In this document: one piece after another, positions 1 through 10,274 of the stretch | How positions within the stretch are numbered: the stretch's first letter is position 1 | How the letters are laid out: every line of letters starts with the position of its first letter | NCBI GenBank assembly: GCA_010093685.1 | Contig: MU006232.1 | Span: forward strand, 645,427-709,426 | Direction: 5' to 3' | Length of the DNA stretch: 64,000 bases | Source of the DNA: Ophiobolus disseminans | Lineage: Eukaryota; Ascomycota; Dothideomycetes; Pleosporales; Phaeosphaeriaceae | Notes under the pieces: model-generated | The model's input: the letters and a program-made list of their open reading frames with translations, nothing else | Told to the model about the DNA's origin: nothing | The model's database searches: none | Made by a program: the position numbers and the translations under genes

Positions 1-720
1 GAATAAACCTTGGGAGAGGTGAGGTAATAACCGCGATACCGGTATACGGTCCGACCCATGTTCAAGGGCGCAAAAATGCCCTGCCTTCTTGGAAGTGATC
101 GTTGAGGTCACATTTGCTCCTTTGAGTTCTTGAGAGTTCCAACCATGTTCATTCTTCTACTGGATCTTTTTACGCAATGCTTCCTTCACGACAATCGTCC
201 GCATGATGTCGGTCTGGAGCATGAAGACTGCTGCTGCCTGCTTTTCCACATTTGTCTGCCTGACGGCTACTGGCATGTTCTCCTGCAACATCGATGTCGA
301 AGCAGGAGGCGGTGAAGAAGACTTCACAGGTAGAAAGGAGTGAAGGTGAGCTGGATAGATGGTAAGACAGAGTCGGACCTACCACAGATCGAGTCAACAA
401 AAAACACCTCAACCATGTGCCATTGGGTTTTGAGAATGGTAGGCATCTATCGTCTTCGTGTATGCAGTCAGCAATGCTAATATTCGATAGTGGAAGTGTG
501 GAGACAGCAACTTTACGAAACATTTGTCTTGTAGCGTCGATCGTGCAGCAAACGACCCGTACAATCTGCTAAACCCAGTTCATCCGTCTATCAAACCTTG
601 TAAACAGGAGAGAACTATACCGGCACGCCAGCTCACGACCGGTACATGCCGCTCAGCAAAAGGACCGGAGTCTCCCACACCACCGAAAGCAGGCACCGGG
701 AATGCAGTAAATGGCCCTAT
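1..720. other. Mostly non-coding stretch
   Basis: No convincing gene was seen. On the minus strand, around 132-330, one frame reads a plausible polar, Cys-free protein tail ending in a basic stretch. It could be a 3' exon of the candidate secreted protein just upstream on that strand, but I could not find a splice chain that joins them convincingly. Confidence 0.4.
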
Positions 721-1050
721 TCAGAAACGGAAACGCGAATCATGGCCGAGTACAGCAGCAGTTATCGCTCGTAGTCCAACTCCCCCTCGGCCGACCTCAC
801 GCACTATTGATGATTGTAACCTCGTATTGAGATCGGCGACGCCCAAGGTCGAGCATGCTCGCAATGCAAGGACAGGAGAAGTCATCTCTGGATTGTCGCT
901 AGCAGAGGTCGGAAAGGTTTCACGTTTCGGCGAGACGTTGGGTACATTTGGCAGGTGCAGTGTCTTCGAGGTTGTTTTGCAAACCAACGAGAAAACGGCG
1001 TGTCCGGCATATGCTAGGAGTCCGAGAAGAGCAAGTTTGCCAGCACGCAT
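721..1050 (-). CDS. Candidate small secreted protein (tentative)
   Basis: An open frame of 109 residues on the minus strand starts at the ATG at 1050. The N-terminus looks like a signal peptide: MRAGK, a hydrophobic core of about 15 residues, then an AVFS-type cleavage site near residue 21. The rest is Ser/Thr/Arg-rich with only two Cys after the leader. No family is recognised. An overlapping 201-codon frame on the plus strand (from 524) is Pro/Ser/Thr/Arg-rich and is an equally possible reading. The frame may continue through unmapped introns towards 132. This could be chance. Confidence 0.25.
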   Translation of the reverse strand: MRAGKLALLGLLAYAGHAVFSLVCKTTSKTLHLPNVPNVSPKRETFPTSASDNPEMTSPVLALRACSTLGVADLNTRLQSSIVREVGRGGVGLRAITAAVLGHDSRFRF

Positions 1051-2460
1051 GTGCACCCTTCCACTCTACTTAGTCATGACACTGACATCATACCCCCAAT
1101 TTCAGATGCTTGAGGCTGCTTCGGCGTGAGTTGAGCGGGCGGTGGCAGTGCTTGTGGGGTTGGCCACGTATTTTGCTAGCGTCGGGGGTATTGGCCAAAT
1201 TTCCTCTGGTCAACACGGTACTGGTGTGGCGTCTGCTTCAGGATTGGCGCCATGAAACCAAGTCGCGGAATGGTTTGGAAGTGGTGCGAGGTGTACTTTA
1301 CTGCTTTTAAGGCGTCTAGGCAATTTTCTTGCGATGAATCCAGGAGGCAGAGTCAATTTCCTGCTTTTCACGATGTGAATGTCACCAAGACGTGTTATCT
1401 CATAAGGCTCAATGCAGACCGGGTGCGCGGCAGGCGGCGGAGGCTGGTGGAGAAGGACGTGTTCGAGAATACGAGGAGTTAGAATAGAAGAAGAATTTCG
1501 CGGTCAGGCCTGCTAGCGCCCACCTGAGGTTCGGCGGCATTTGATACTCATGCGAATCGCCGTGCCATGACAGCCCGCCAGCGGTTTCGGTCACGTAAGA
1601 AGCAGGCCGCAACGTGTTGGGCGTTGGTGTTGCGGTTCGTCATGGGCGTGGTATCCCCTGAGTCTTAAACCGCTAGGCCTGTTCCTGTGGTTTTGTGGGG
1701 TCAGCCCCTGGCGTCTTCCCTTACGTGGCTAGCATGGTGGCTTCAGCTTACGTCTGATTCAATGCTTGACCGACTCAAGCTTCTAACTACATGTCGCCGT
1801 TCAGCCCGACGGCGGCACTCCTGCGCTGTCAGGACCGCCCTTGTTCCCTACCGCAACGGCTCTCCTGTGTACCGTCAATACACCAACGTCGTCATAGCGT
1901 GCCGTCCTGGTTGCATCTGAGCAGACATTTCCTCGTATTCATCAGCTAACTTGACACACCAAACATGCCGTCTGCCGAGCGGAGATGCCGCCGAGCAGCG
2001 ACAGCCAATCCTGGCGCCCAGAAATAGACGTGGCGACAAGCGCAATAACCCCAGCGAAAATCGCGACCACCCAAGGACTTTTGCAGATGAGATTGCCGCC
2101 CATGCCTTGTCGCCAGCCTTACCTAGATTGCGATTGGCCCTTGACTTCTAAACGGCTCTTGGAGATCCTTGTCCCGACAGAATGGCCGCAATGCACCCTA
2201 GCAGGCGTAGCCTGAACGGCCCTTTGACCATTGCCATATTTGAGTAACACCATCCTCTCTTTTCTTGTAACTCTCATCTTGCCATCGGCACAGTCGTTCC
2301 CTCACAATCTTTCGTTATTAACGGTAGTCGTCACTCGTTCCGACTACCTTCTCTCCTTCGCCTCCACGGCACTTTGCCGACCAACTATAGACACAGTAAT
2401 TAATTCTAATCTACACTACACATCGATCTGGTATGTTCTCTCCCTATACAGAGGTGCCTA
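1051..2460. other. Intergenic, no gene seen
   Basis: Only short frames without recognisable features occur on either strand. This is probably the distal upstream region of the chitin-binding oxidase gene. Confidence 0.5.
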
Positions 2461-2692
2461 GGCAGGCGCGCTCCATCCGTCTTGCACCTTCCTCTCCTCT
2501 GCGCTAGAGCGACATCACACAAAAGTCACACCCCGCCCATAACCGCTGTTTATACTTTGTATCACTCCCAACACAACACCCCTCCCCGCCCCTCTTATGC
2601 CACCTAGATTATCTTTCCTATTGCCCCTGATCGAATGCTCCAACCCCAACCAACGATTGACTTACACCCCCTCTCCTAGATATCGTTCCAAG
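2461..2692 (+). promoter_or_regulatory. Pyrimidine-rich leader of the oxidase gene
   Basis: The 230 bases before the ATG at 2693 are strongly C/T-rich, with several CCCC-type tracts and CACAC/CAACAC motifs around 2570-2595. Such CT tracts are common just upstream of well-expressed fungal genes. The ATG context is CCAAGATG. The role as core promoter and 5' UTR is inferred. Confidence 0.4.
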
Positions 2693-5328
2693 ATGAAGGC
2701 TACTCTTTTCGCTCTCGGCGCTTTCGCTGGGCTCGCAGCGGCGAACATCAACTTCGACTGGGTCAACCCCACGTGCGAGTTCACTGCCTATGATAACTCC
2801 TGCCTCACTGGCCAGCACTGCTCAACAAAGAACACGTGAGTTGTAACTACAAGGCTATATCGACAACATCCTAAGACTCAACAGATGCGTGCCAAACTCC
2901 AAAAGCGACCACTCCAAGATTGTGTCACGGTCTCGCTCATCGATCCGCTTCCCTGAGAAGAGGCAGGCTGCCAAGTTCTCTCTCGACGGCAAGTGTGGCC
3001 CGGCAAACGGCAACTTGCTTTGTGACCCGAAGAGCACTGCCTACACCGGAAGCTGCTGTTCGCAGTACGGCTGGTGTGGCGAGACTCCCGCACATTGCGG
3101 CACCGGCTGTCTTTCCGGTTGCACCAACGGCGCTGAGCCCTCTGTTGTCAAGCCTGTCGTAAGCGCCAGCCCTAGGCCAAACGCGCCTGCGCCTGCTGCC
3201 CCTCGCGATGACGGCAGGTGCGGCAAGGACTTTGGCGGAGCTACATGCGATGCCAAGGGTGCCTACGGTGGATGCTGCTCTTCGTATGGATACTGCGGTA
3301 GTACGTAAATCTATTTTCGACCAGTAACATAGACGCTGACATATCCCCCTAGCTACGGACGGCCATTGTCTCGTTCCCAACGGATGCCAAAACGGCTGCA
3401 CCGGCGCTGTTGTCAGCCAAGCGCCCGCTCCTATCTCGACTGTTACTCGTCCTCCGTCCCTAACCTCCTCTGGCGAACCTGTTCTTGGTAAGCCCACGAG
3501 CGTCGCGAACCCACCAGCAACTCCTACTGGCATCCCTACCATCGATGGCAGCTGCGGTGCTACGTTTGGCAACACAGTCTGTGGCGACTGGGCTCAGGGA
3601 TCTTGCTGTTCCATGTACGGATACTGTGGTAGTACGTAATATCTACATACGAACCTTCACACATACATATATTGACATCTTCCAGACACCACCGCTCACT
3701 GCGGCGAAGGATGCCAGAACGGCCCTTGTGTCAAGGCGCCTAGCCAGCCTGCTCCTGCAGCCAGCCCTGCACCAGTTGCTCTGAAGCAGGGAACTCTCGA
3801 GATCAAGGGCCGCTCTGGTGTGCCTGCTATGCATGCTGGGCTGATGCAGAACGGTAACGTCGTGTTCCTTGACAAGGTTGAGAACTACACCGAACTCAAG
3901 CTTGCCAACGGCCAGTTTGCCTACTCATCGGAATATGACCCACGAACACAGAAGTTGACGCCCCTCGCCTACAAGACCAACGCTTTCTGCTCGGGAGGCA
4001 TCTTCCTTGCTGACGGACGCTTCGCATCTCTCGGTGGCAACGCTCCTCTGGACTTTATCGACCCTACTGTAGGCGATGGCTTCAAGGGTATTCGCTTCCT
4101 CGAGCGCTCCGAAGATGGTTCGAAGAACGGCCAAGATTGGGTAGAACCTGGAAAGCTGCTCGATACTCCTCGTTGGTACGCATCCGTTCAGATCATGCCA
4201 GACAGCTCCATCTTTGTCGCTTCCGGTAGTCTGAACGGCCTTGACCCCAGCAAGCCTGAGAACAACAACCCTACGTACGAGATCCTCAACGCCGACGGTA
4301 CGCCACAAGGTACCAGCTTCAACATGGAGATCCTGTCAAAGAACCAACCATACTACATGTATCCGTTCATGCATTTGATGAAGGATGGCAACTTGTTCGT
4401 CCAGGTCGCAAAGTCTGCCGAGATTTTCAACGTAGCCACTGGTAACGTCGTCCGTCAAGTCGCTGATCTGCCTGGATCCTACCGAACCTACCCCAATACT
4501 GGCGGCTCAGTCATGATGCCCTTGTCCAGCGCCAACGACTGGAACCCTGATGTCATCATTTGCGGAGGTGGCCCATACCAAGATATCACCGCACCTGGAG
4601 ATCCATCTTGCGGTCGCATGAAGCCTCTCGACGCCAACCCAGAATGGGAGATGGACTCTATGCCTGAAGGTCGTGGCATGGTTGAGGGCACTCTTCTCGC
4701 TGATGGAACTATTGCCTGGGTCAACGGTGCCCAGCTGGGTGCTCAAGGTTTTGGTGTTGCGGAAAACCCTTCTCTTGAGGTCCTCCTGTACGACCCGAAC
4801 CAGCCCAAGGGCAAGCGCTTCACCACCGGCCCCAAGTCCACCATTGCGCGCATGTACCACAGTGTCGCTCTTCTCCTTCTCGATGGCACCCTACTCATCT
4901 CCGGCTCCAACCCCGTTGAGCAGCCAATCCTTACACCTGACGCCAAGAACCCATTCGTAACTGAGTTCAGAAACGAGATCTACACTCCTGGTTACCTCCA
5001 GGGCAACCCAACACGCCCCTCGAATGTTCAGATCTCCAGCAAGAACCTTGTTGCCAACGGCTCGACCTTTACCATCAAGTTCAATGCTCCTGCGAACTCC
5101 AAGGCTGTCAAGGTTTCGCTTTACTATGGCGGCTTCGTCACCCACTCCGTACACATGGGCCACCGCATGGCTTTCCTTGATACCACTGGTTTCAAGGCTG
5201 GCACCACCGCCCAGTCCATCACCGTCACGATGCCTCCCACCAAGAGCATTGCGCCGCCCGGCCCATACGTTGTCTACGTTCTCGTCGACGGTGTTCCGGC
5301 TATTGGACAGTTCGTCAAGGTCTCATAG
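2693..5328 (+). CDS. Secreted chitin-binding glyoxal oxidase (AA5_1 copper radical oxidase)
   Basis: Four exons (2693-2835, 2885-3300, 3353-3631, 3686-5328) give 826 residues. The order is a signal peptide (about 1-18), three CBM18 chitin-binding modules (about 83-122, 158-200, 251-292; Cys-rich, with YGWCG/YGYCG cores), then a kelch-type glyoxal oxidase domain and a C-terminal early-set (DUF1929) domain. The copper-radical site looks complete: Cys381 (NAFCSGG) and Tyr444 (RWYAS) for the thioether cofactor, Tyr670-His671 (RMYHS) and His766 (VTHS). The family oxidises aldehydes to acids and makes H2O2 outside the cell. The CBM18 modules should anchor it to chitin, either the fungus's own wall or that of other organisms. 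Introns 2 and 3 fall at the same point in CBM18 modules 2 and 3. It is probably independent of the NRPS cluster downstream. The exact substrate is unknown. Confidence 0.93.
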
Positions 5329-5672
5329 AAGGTTTAAGGCACTCCTACATAGGGCCTCTAGATAAGATAGGACTTCAGCGTCCGAGAATGTCTGCTCAGG
5401 CGAGCATAGCACTTCATCACTAGCATACATAGCATGAACACAATTTCTACAAATATGTTTATCAAACTCAAATTCAAAGTGACAGCTTGTGGTTATTGCG
5501 TACATTCGTTGTTGCAAATCAGATCAACGGGTTCATTCTCCGATCATCCCACGTCATGATGAGCTAACTACCGTGGATCACGCCACAGCATCAAATACAA
5601 CTAAGATCCGTTGCGCCCATACATTAATGAGCCTGACCTCAAACCCACAAACCATCATTAATAAGAGCAACC
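5329..5672. other. Intergenic, 3' UTR and GST promoter
   Basis: A 344-base spacer between two plus-strand genes with no gene seen. It must hold the oxidase 3' end and the start of the GST transcript. Confidence 0.5.
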
Positions 5673-6419
5673 ATGTCGCAACCCACCATCGAACTCCTCA
5701 CCGCCGCAACCCCCAACGGCCAAAAAATCTCAATCTTCCTCGAAGAACTCCGCATCCCATACACCACCACGCCCATCGACCTCAGCGAATCCGAGCAAAA
5801 GACCCCCTCTTTCCTGCGCACAAACCCCAACGGGCGCATCCCCGCCATCATCGACCACACGCGCGGCTCGTTCCCCGTCTTCGAGTCCGGCGCTATATTC
5901 CTGTACCTCGTGGAGCACTACGACAAGCAATGTGCGTTTAGTTTTGTGGATGCGGACGAGAAGAGCGAGATGCTGCAGTGGCTGTTTTGGCAGAATGCGG
6001 GGCTGGGTCCGATGCAGGGGCAGGCGAATCACTTTTATCGATATGCGCCGGAGAAGATTGAGTATGGGATTGAGCGGTATCGGAATGAGACGAAGAGGTT
6101 GTATAGTGTTTTGGAGGAGAGGTTAGAGGGGAGGGAGTATCTTGCTGGGAAGGGGAAGGGGAAGTATAGCGTTGTGGATATTAGCACGTTCACGTGGGTG
6201 CGCTGGGCGGCCTGGGCGGGCGTGGATGTGGGTGAGTTTCCGAGGCTGAAGGAGTGGGCGGAGAGGATTGAGGGCAGGGAGGCAGTGAGGAAGGGCTTGC
6301 TGGTACCCGATGGAGAGGATCAGATTGTGAGGTTGAGGAGGGATCCGAATGTTGGAGATCCGTTTCAGGAGTGGGTCATGAAGGGGCAGAATGAGATTGC
6401 TGAGAAGCATGGGAAGTAA
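5673..6419 (+). CDS. Glutathione S-transferase, Ure2p-like
   Basis: A single exon of 248 residues. The N-terminal half (about 1-90) is a thioredoxin-like GST fold starting with a TPNGQK segment, where Ure2p-type GSTs bind glutathione, followed by NPNGRIPA, the cis-Pro loop, and FESGAI, the gamma-glutamyl-binding ESxAI motif. The C-terminal half (about 95-230) is the helical GST domain with a QWLFWQ segment. Such enzymes conjugate or reduce electrophiles in the cytosol and often accompany secondary-metabolite clusters; whether this one belongs to the NRPS cluster is not proven. Third-position use changes along the gene: C-rich until about 5935, then strongly G-rich. The start has a good context (ACCATGTC). 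Confidence 0.9.
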   Translation: MSQPTIELLTAATPNGQKISIFLEELRIPYTTTPIDLSESEQKTPSFLRTNPNGRIPAIIDHTRGSFPVFESGAIFLYLVEHYDKQCAFSFVDADEKSEMLQWLFWQNAGLGPMQGQANHFYRYAPEKIEYGIERYRNETKRLYSVLEERLEGREYLAGKGKGKYSVVDISTFTWVRWAAWAGVDVGEFPRLKEWAERIEGREAVRKGLLVPDGEDQIVRLRRDPNVGDPFQEWVMKGQNEIAEKHGK

Positions 6420-6472
6420 GTCATGTAAAGACTTCGTTGCTGATTGATAAATGCTGGCTATATTCTGCGTAT

Positions 6473-7405
6473 CTAAAATGTCGCGTTGAAGAAACTCTGC
6501 GCTGTATATCGAAGTATAAATGTTCCCACGCGGTCGGGATACGCCTTCTTCGCCAACAACTCTAGTTCCTGCCACGTCTTCGCTTGCGTCAACCACTCCT
6601 CCCAATTTTCAATGTACCCTTTCGTCTCCTCTAGATGTTTGACTCCAAAGTCCTCATTAGCCTGCATATGCGACGGAATCAGATACTTCGGCTTCAGCGC
6701 TTTGATCTCCTGCAAACTCCTGAGCCAACCCTTCCTTCCCTCGGCCGTCGGGTTTTCGGCAAGATACTGATAGCAATGTCCATATACGACGTCGCCGCCC
6801 ACCACGAGCCCAAGCCCCGGGACGTGCAAGACAGTTGAGTCGGCTGTATCGCCGCCTCCAACCTCAATCGCCTGGAAGACGTGTTTTCCGTTCTCGAGAC
6901 TGAATCTTCCATCCGCTGGCAGCTCATGCACGAGCGACAAGTCCGCTTTCTCGACGCTGGGGAATAGTCCTTTCCAGAAGAAACTCCAGAGTGGGTCTTC
7001 ATACTGGCCAGACATGTGCTCCAACACGCCCTTCGTAGCGACAACACGTGCTTTGGGAAACCTGGCAAGCACCGCGGGAAAAGCATTGAAATGATCGGCA
7101 TGCGCATGGGTGATGTAGATATATTTCAATTCTCTCCCCGGTGCAGTCCTCGCGATCCAGGATGCGAGGTCTGCGCCGTCTTTGGCCAATGTGGGTGTGT
7201 CGACAAGGACGGCTTCGTGGGCGCTGGAAATAAGGGTGAATGCTGTGGGCGAGTAGAGGAGGTCGTCTTTACCCTGGTAGTGTACGCTTGTTTGGTTCTC
7301 GTGGTAGACATCTACGTGGAAGTTCGAGTTGGAACAGACGCTGCGGGCAGTGGCGAGGGAGGACATGGTTTGGAGTGTAGCGATGGCAGTGATGGAAAGT
7401 TTCAT
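6473..7405 (-). CDS. Metallo-beta-lactamase-fold hydrolase, probably secreted
   Basis: A single exon of 310 residues from the ATG at 7405. The frame is open further upstream, but this ATG begins a signal-peptide-like stretch (MKLSITAIATLQ...ATARS) and has a TATA-like box 79 bases upstream. The HxHxDH zinc motif is at His100, His102, Asp104 and His105 (THAHADHF). A GGDVVYGH segment and an IPSHM segment supply the later Asp and His ligands typical of the fold. Fungal homologues hydrolyse lactones, thioesters or similar small molecules; the substrate cannot be read from the sequence. It ends 53 bases from the convergent GST gene and may be an accessory of the NRPS cluster. Confidence 0.85.
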   Translation of the reverse strand: MKLSITAIATLQTMSSLATARSVCSNSNFHVDVYHENQTSVHYQGKDDLLYSPTAFTLISSAHEAVLVDTPTLAKDGADLASWIARTAPGRELKYIYITHAHADHFNAFPAVLARFPKARVVATKGVLEHMSGQYEDPLWSFFWKGLFPSVEKADLSLVHELPADGRFSLENGKHVFQAIEVGGGDTADSTVLHVPGLGLVVGGDVVYGHCYQYLAENPTAEGRKGWLRSLQEIKALKPKYLIPSHMQANEDFGVKHLEETKGYIENWEEWLTQAKTWQELELLAKKAYPDRVGTFILRYTAQSFFNATF

Positions 7406-8191
7406 GTTGCTGGTTGGTGTGTGATGATGTTGATGTGTGATTGAGTGTTCCGCAGCATAGGTTATCAGCGTCGAGGTGCGCGGTTTATATATTGCGCTTT
7501 CAACCATTCAAAACTACAGATTTCTTCGAGTATTTTGATTAGCCGTCATTAACAGTACATCAGTCCGTCGTTGAACTGTTTAGTGATCCATCGTTGTCTA
7601 AGCTGACACACTTTCGCTCTGCATAAGCGTCCTGGACACTGATCGCACATTCTACTTAGAGGATACAGTCAAGGACAAATATTGTGTTGACTAAGCAAGT
7701 CGTATGCGCAAGTAAGCAAGTAGGTACCGATGGCGCATGCATCGGCCGACCCGCTCGTAGTATGGTTGGGCGAACACAAAGTCGGTGGGTATTATCTCCG
7801 GGAGCACCCGATGCAACCCAGAAAGGACGAGGTGGCTTACTTATTGTTTGAAGTCGTGCTGCGACATAGAAACTACCCAGGTAGTCGTGTAAATGGTGCG
7901 CGCTTAAGCTGATATCCCTATGCACGGCTGTGATAGTTTGTTTCATCGATTGCAGGCTATCGGCTGCCGATTCTGCTGATAAGATCATGAACAAAGCTTG
8001 CACGTCATTTCGCATAGGAATATAGCAATCTATAGCCAAGCTCTCAATGCTGATCCGGCGTGTTTCTGGTGCTTCATGTAGTAAATTGGTTCCTTTTCCC
8101 ACCGGAACTGGGTGAGAACATATGTCATTACTGGGTACAACATATCGCGAACGTACATGTTTGATTCAGGCAGAATAAACTACCGCGTCTC
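7406..8191. other. Intergenic, no supported gene
   Basis: Holds the TATA-like element near 7490 and a 148-codon minus-strand frame (7656-8102) that begins only 90 bases after the upstream hydrolase stop and matches nothing recognisable. No gene is called. Confidence 0.5.
7484..7491 (-). promoter_or_regulatory. TATA-like box of the metallo-hydrolase gene
   Basis: On the minus strand the sequence reads TATATAAA, 79 bases upstream of the ATG at 7405. Position and sequence fit a TATA element and support that start codon. Confidence 0.5.
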
Positions 8192-9476
8192 TCACAGTGC
8201 TTTAACCTCTAGTTCCACATCCCCAACGTCTTCATTTTTTCCGCTTTCAAGAAGAAATCCCACACCCTCGACCAAATCCTCAATCCATGTTCGGCTGGCC
8301 TCCATCTGCAGGAAACGCCAAAATCCATGAGGCATTCCCTGATAGATGTGCACCTTGCTCCTACTTCCTGAACTTTCTCTTACCAATTTCTCCCACAGGA
8401 ATGTCTCATCACGCAATGGATCGCGGCCACAGATTTGCAAGTACAGGCGCTTAGGAAGCCGCGAGTGGTCTTCATTGAGAAGAAAAGATATACGCGGGTC
8501 TGAGGGTGGGGCGCCGTATAGCTCTGTGCGTTGGCAAATCAGCGACCTCGCGCAGGCATGCATGCTGAAAGGGGAGGTGGAGCAACCCACTCTCTATATC
8601 GCCAAGACTCTTACTAGTCAACAGCTCATTCTCGGCGTTCTGTTCAAAACTGCGTAGTTGGTCCCTATGCTCAGAAGATAGGAGGGAGTATGCATCGGGC
8701 ATGATGCATACAGGAATCGAAAGGAAGAGGCCCGTGATAGGCGGCGAGAGATCAGCATCGCGGGCTAGATATGCGATTACGCCTGCGAAGTTGGCGCCAG
8801 CGGAGATGCCGCCGACAAAAAACCCGGCCGAGGGTGAGGCGTGAAGATGGGTTGCGGCGTTGGCTGCAGCCTGAGAATTGGAATGGTAAGTAACCGTGGA
8901 AGTGGTGCCTGCTAATAGTGCAAGGAAAGTAGCGAAGGTGGAATCGTAACAAAGACTTACCCATGCCGTAGCATCGTAGCTATCGTTCAACCCGTGCGGA
9001 AACTTCCACTTCGGTGCAAGCCGATAACCCACGTTCAAGATGCTGATGTCTAATCTATAACTCAGGATTCGACAGTTCATATCCCCCGACTCGAGATCTC
9101 CAAATAGAAACCCGCCGGCATGGAGATATACGAGTAGCGGATGAGCACGATTGGCTGCTGTTGATGCGGGAACGTAGTTGCGCACGGGAATGTCATATCC
9201 ATCTCTGGCCGTGATGGTGAAAGATTGCACAGTGAGTGAGGCTTCTTGGACATCTTCGGGTAGTGTTGGTGTCGGGAGTGTAGCTTCTATTTCTTTGGTA
9301 ATGCGGCGGCGGTCTACGATACCAAATTTGTCTAGAACGGCGAGTTGAGTGTAGTGTTGTGTAAACTTAAGCCATAATTAGCTGATTGATAAGATATGAT
9401 AATGGTGCTTGGAAATAGATAGAGTCAATACCTTTGTCCACTGCGGACTGACCTCGGAATATCCTGAGTATTCCAT
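8192..9476 (-). CDS. Alpha/beta hydrolase, hormone-sensitive-lipase type
   Basis: Four exons, 5' to 3' on the minus strand: 9476-9432, 9365-8961, 8870-8615 and 8523-8192. They give 345 residues, the usual length for the alpha/beta-hydrolase-3 family. The oxyanion motif is HAGGF (about 97-101). The nucleophile Ser173 lies in GGISAGAN, a variant of GDSAGG. The acid and His follow in DPLRDE and GMPHGF near the C-terminus, so the triad looks intact. The 8871-8960 intron is 90 nt and in frame, so it would be missed by simple translation. The 8524-8614 intron gives a join about ten residues shorter than relatives and is the least certain border. The likely role is an esterase or lipase on a small ester; cluster membership is possible. 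Confidence 0.8.
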
Positions 9477-10274
9477 GTCTCCCTTATTGAGTGACCTGAC
9501 TTCAAGCACAACTCATATGGCACGGCGCCGCAGTAAACATAGGATGCCAAACATTCAGTATCCTTGATCATCACGTGACCAATGATCCCATACCTGCAAC
9601 ATTTCCCCTGCGTTTATTCGTATTCTAATTCCCCGAAGACACAGACGATCTGCCAATACGCCTCGGATCCGATATCGCGAACATGGTGTTGACAGGAAAA
9701 TGTTTTTCCTAATCGGACCTAGCGATCGTCTTCGGAGTATTCATTGCCGTATTCGGCAACGCCTCAACGCTTTGTGATCAACAACCAAAGAAGCCATTGG
9801 ACGACGAACGATTCTGACAGGGGAAGTGCAGAGATGGGTTTGCAATGCGTCGCAGCAAGCACCCTTGCCCAGTTTGGAGAACTGTATACCGACTGTGGAC
9901 GTGCGGCGAGGGCGGTGACCTCGAGATGTTTCATTTTTTCAATAGAACAAACACAACAGCAATTTGGGTGTTGCAACTTGGATTTCTAATGCTGTTATGA
10001 CAAATCGAGATTTGTTGACTATACCTAGCGTAATTGCAGTCTCGTCACTCTCATCAAACTGCCTCTGGAGCAACCCTTCCAAGGTTATCAATAGCACGAA
10101 ACAATTCTCCTCGACTTTCAATCAAGGTTGCCCTCTACCACCAACTGATTCTGTGCGTTGAGGTCTGCTACATCAGCATTATATCATACCTCTGTAAGTT
10201 GGGCTCTTACTTAATGCTCTGATGATTCCAGCCAGCTAACAGGCAGGGAAGGGCGACTCAACATCGACATTACC
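9477..10274. other. Divergent promoter region, hydrolase / MFS transporter
   Basis: About 800 bases separate the divergent hydrolase and transporter genes. No coding frame looks real. Both promoters must lie here. I saw no repeated operator that could be assigned to the nearby Zn2Cys6 regulator. Confidence 0.5.

Noticed and set aside
524..1129. 201-codon plus-strand frame, Pro/Ser/Thr/Arg-rich
   Set aside because: Low complexity, no recognisable domain, and it overlaps an alternative reading on the other strand.
7656..8102. 148-codon minus-strand frame
   Set aside because: It starts 90 bases after the stop of the upstream gene and has no family features, promoter or splice support.
8871..8960. 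30-residue insert in the esterase
   Set aside because: It is an in-frame 90-base GT-AG intron; the inserted residues do not fit the hydrolase fold.
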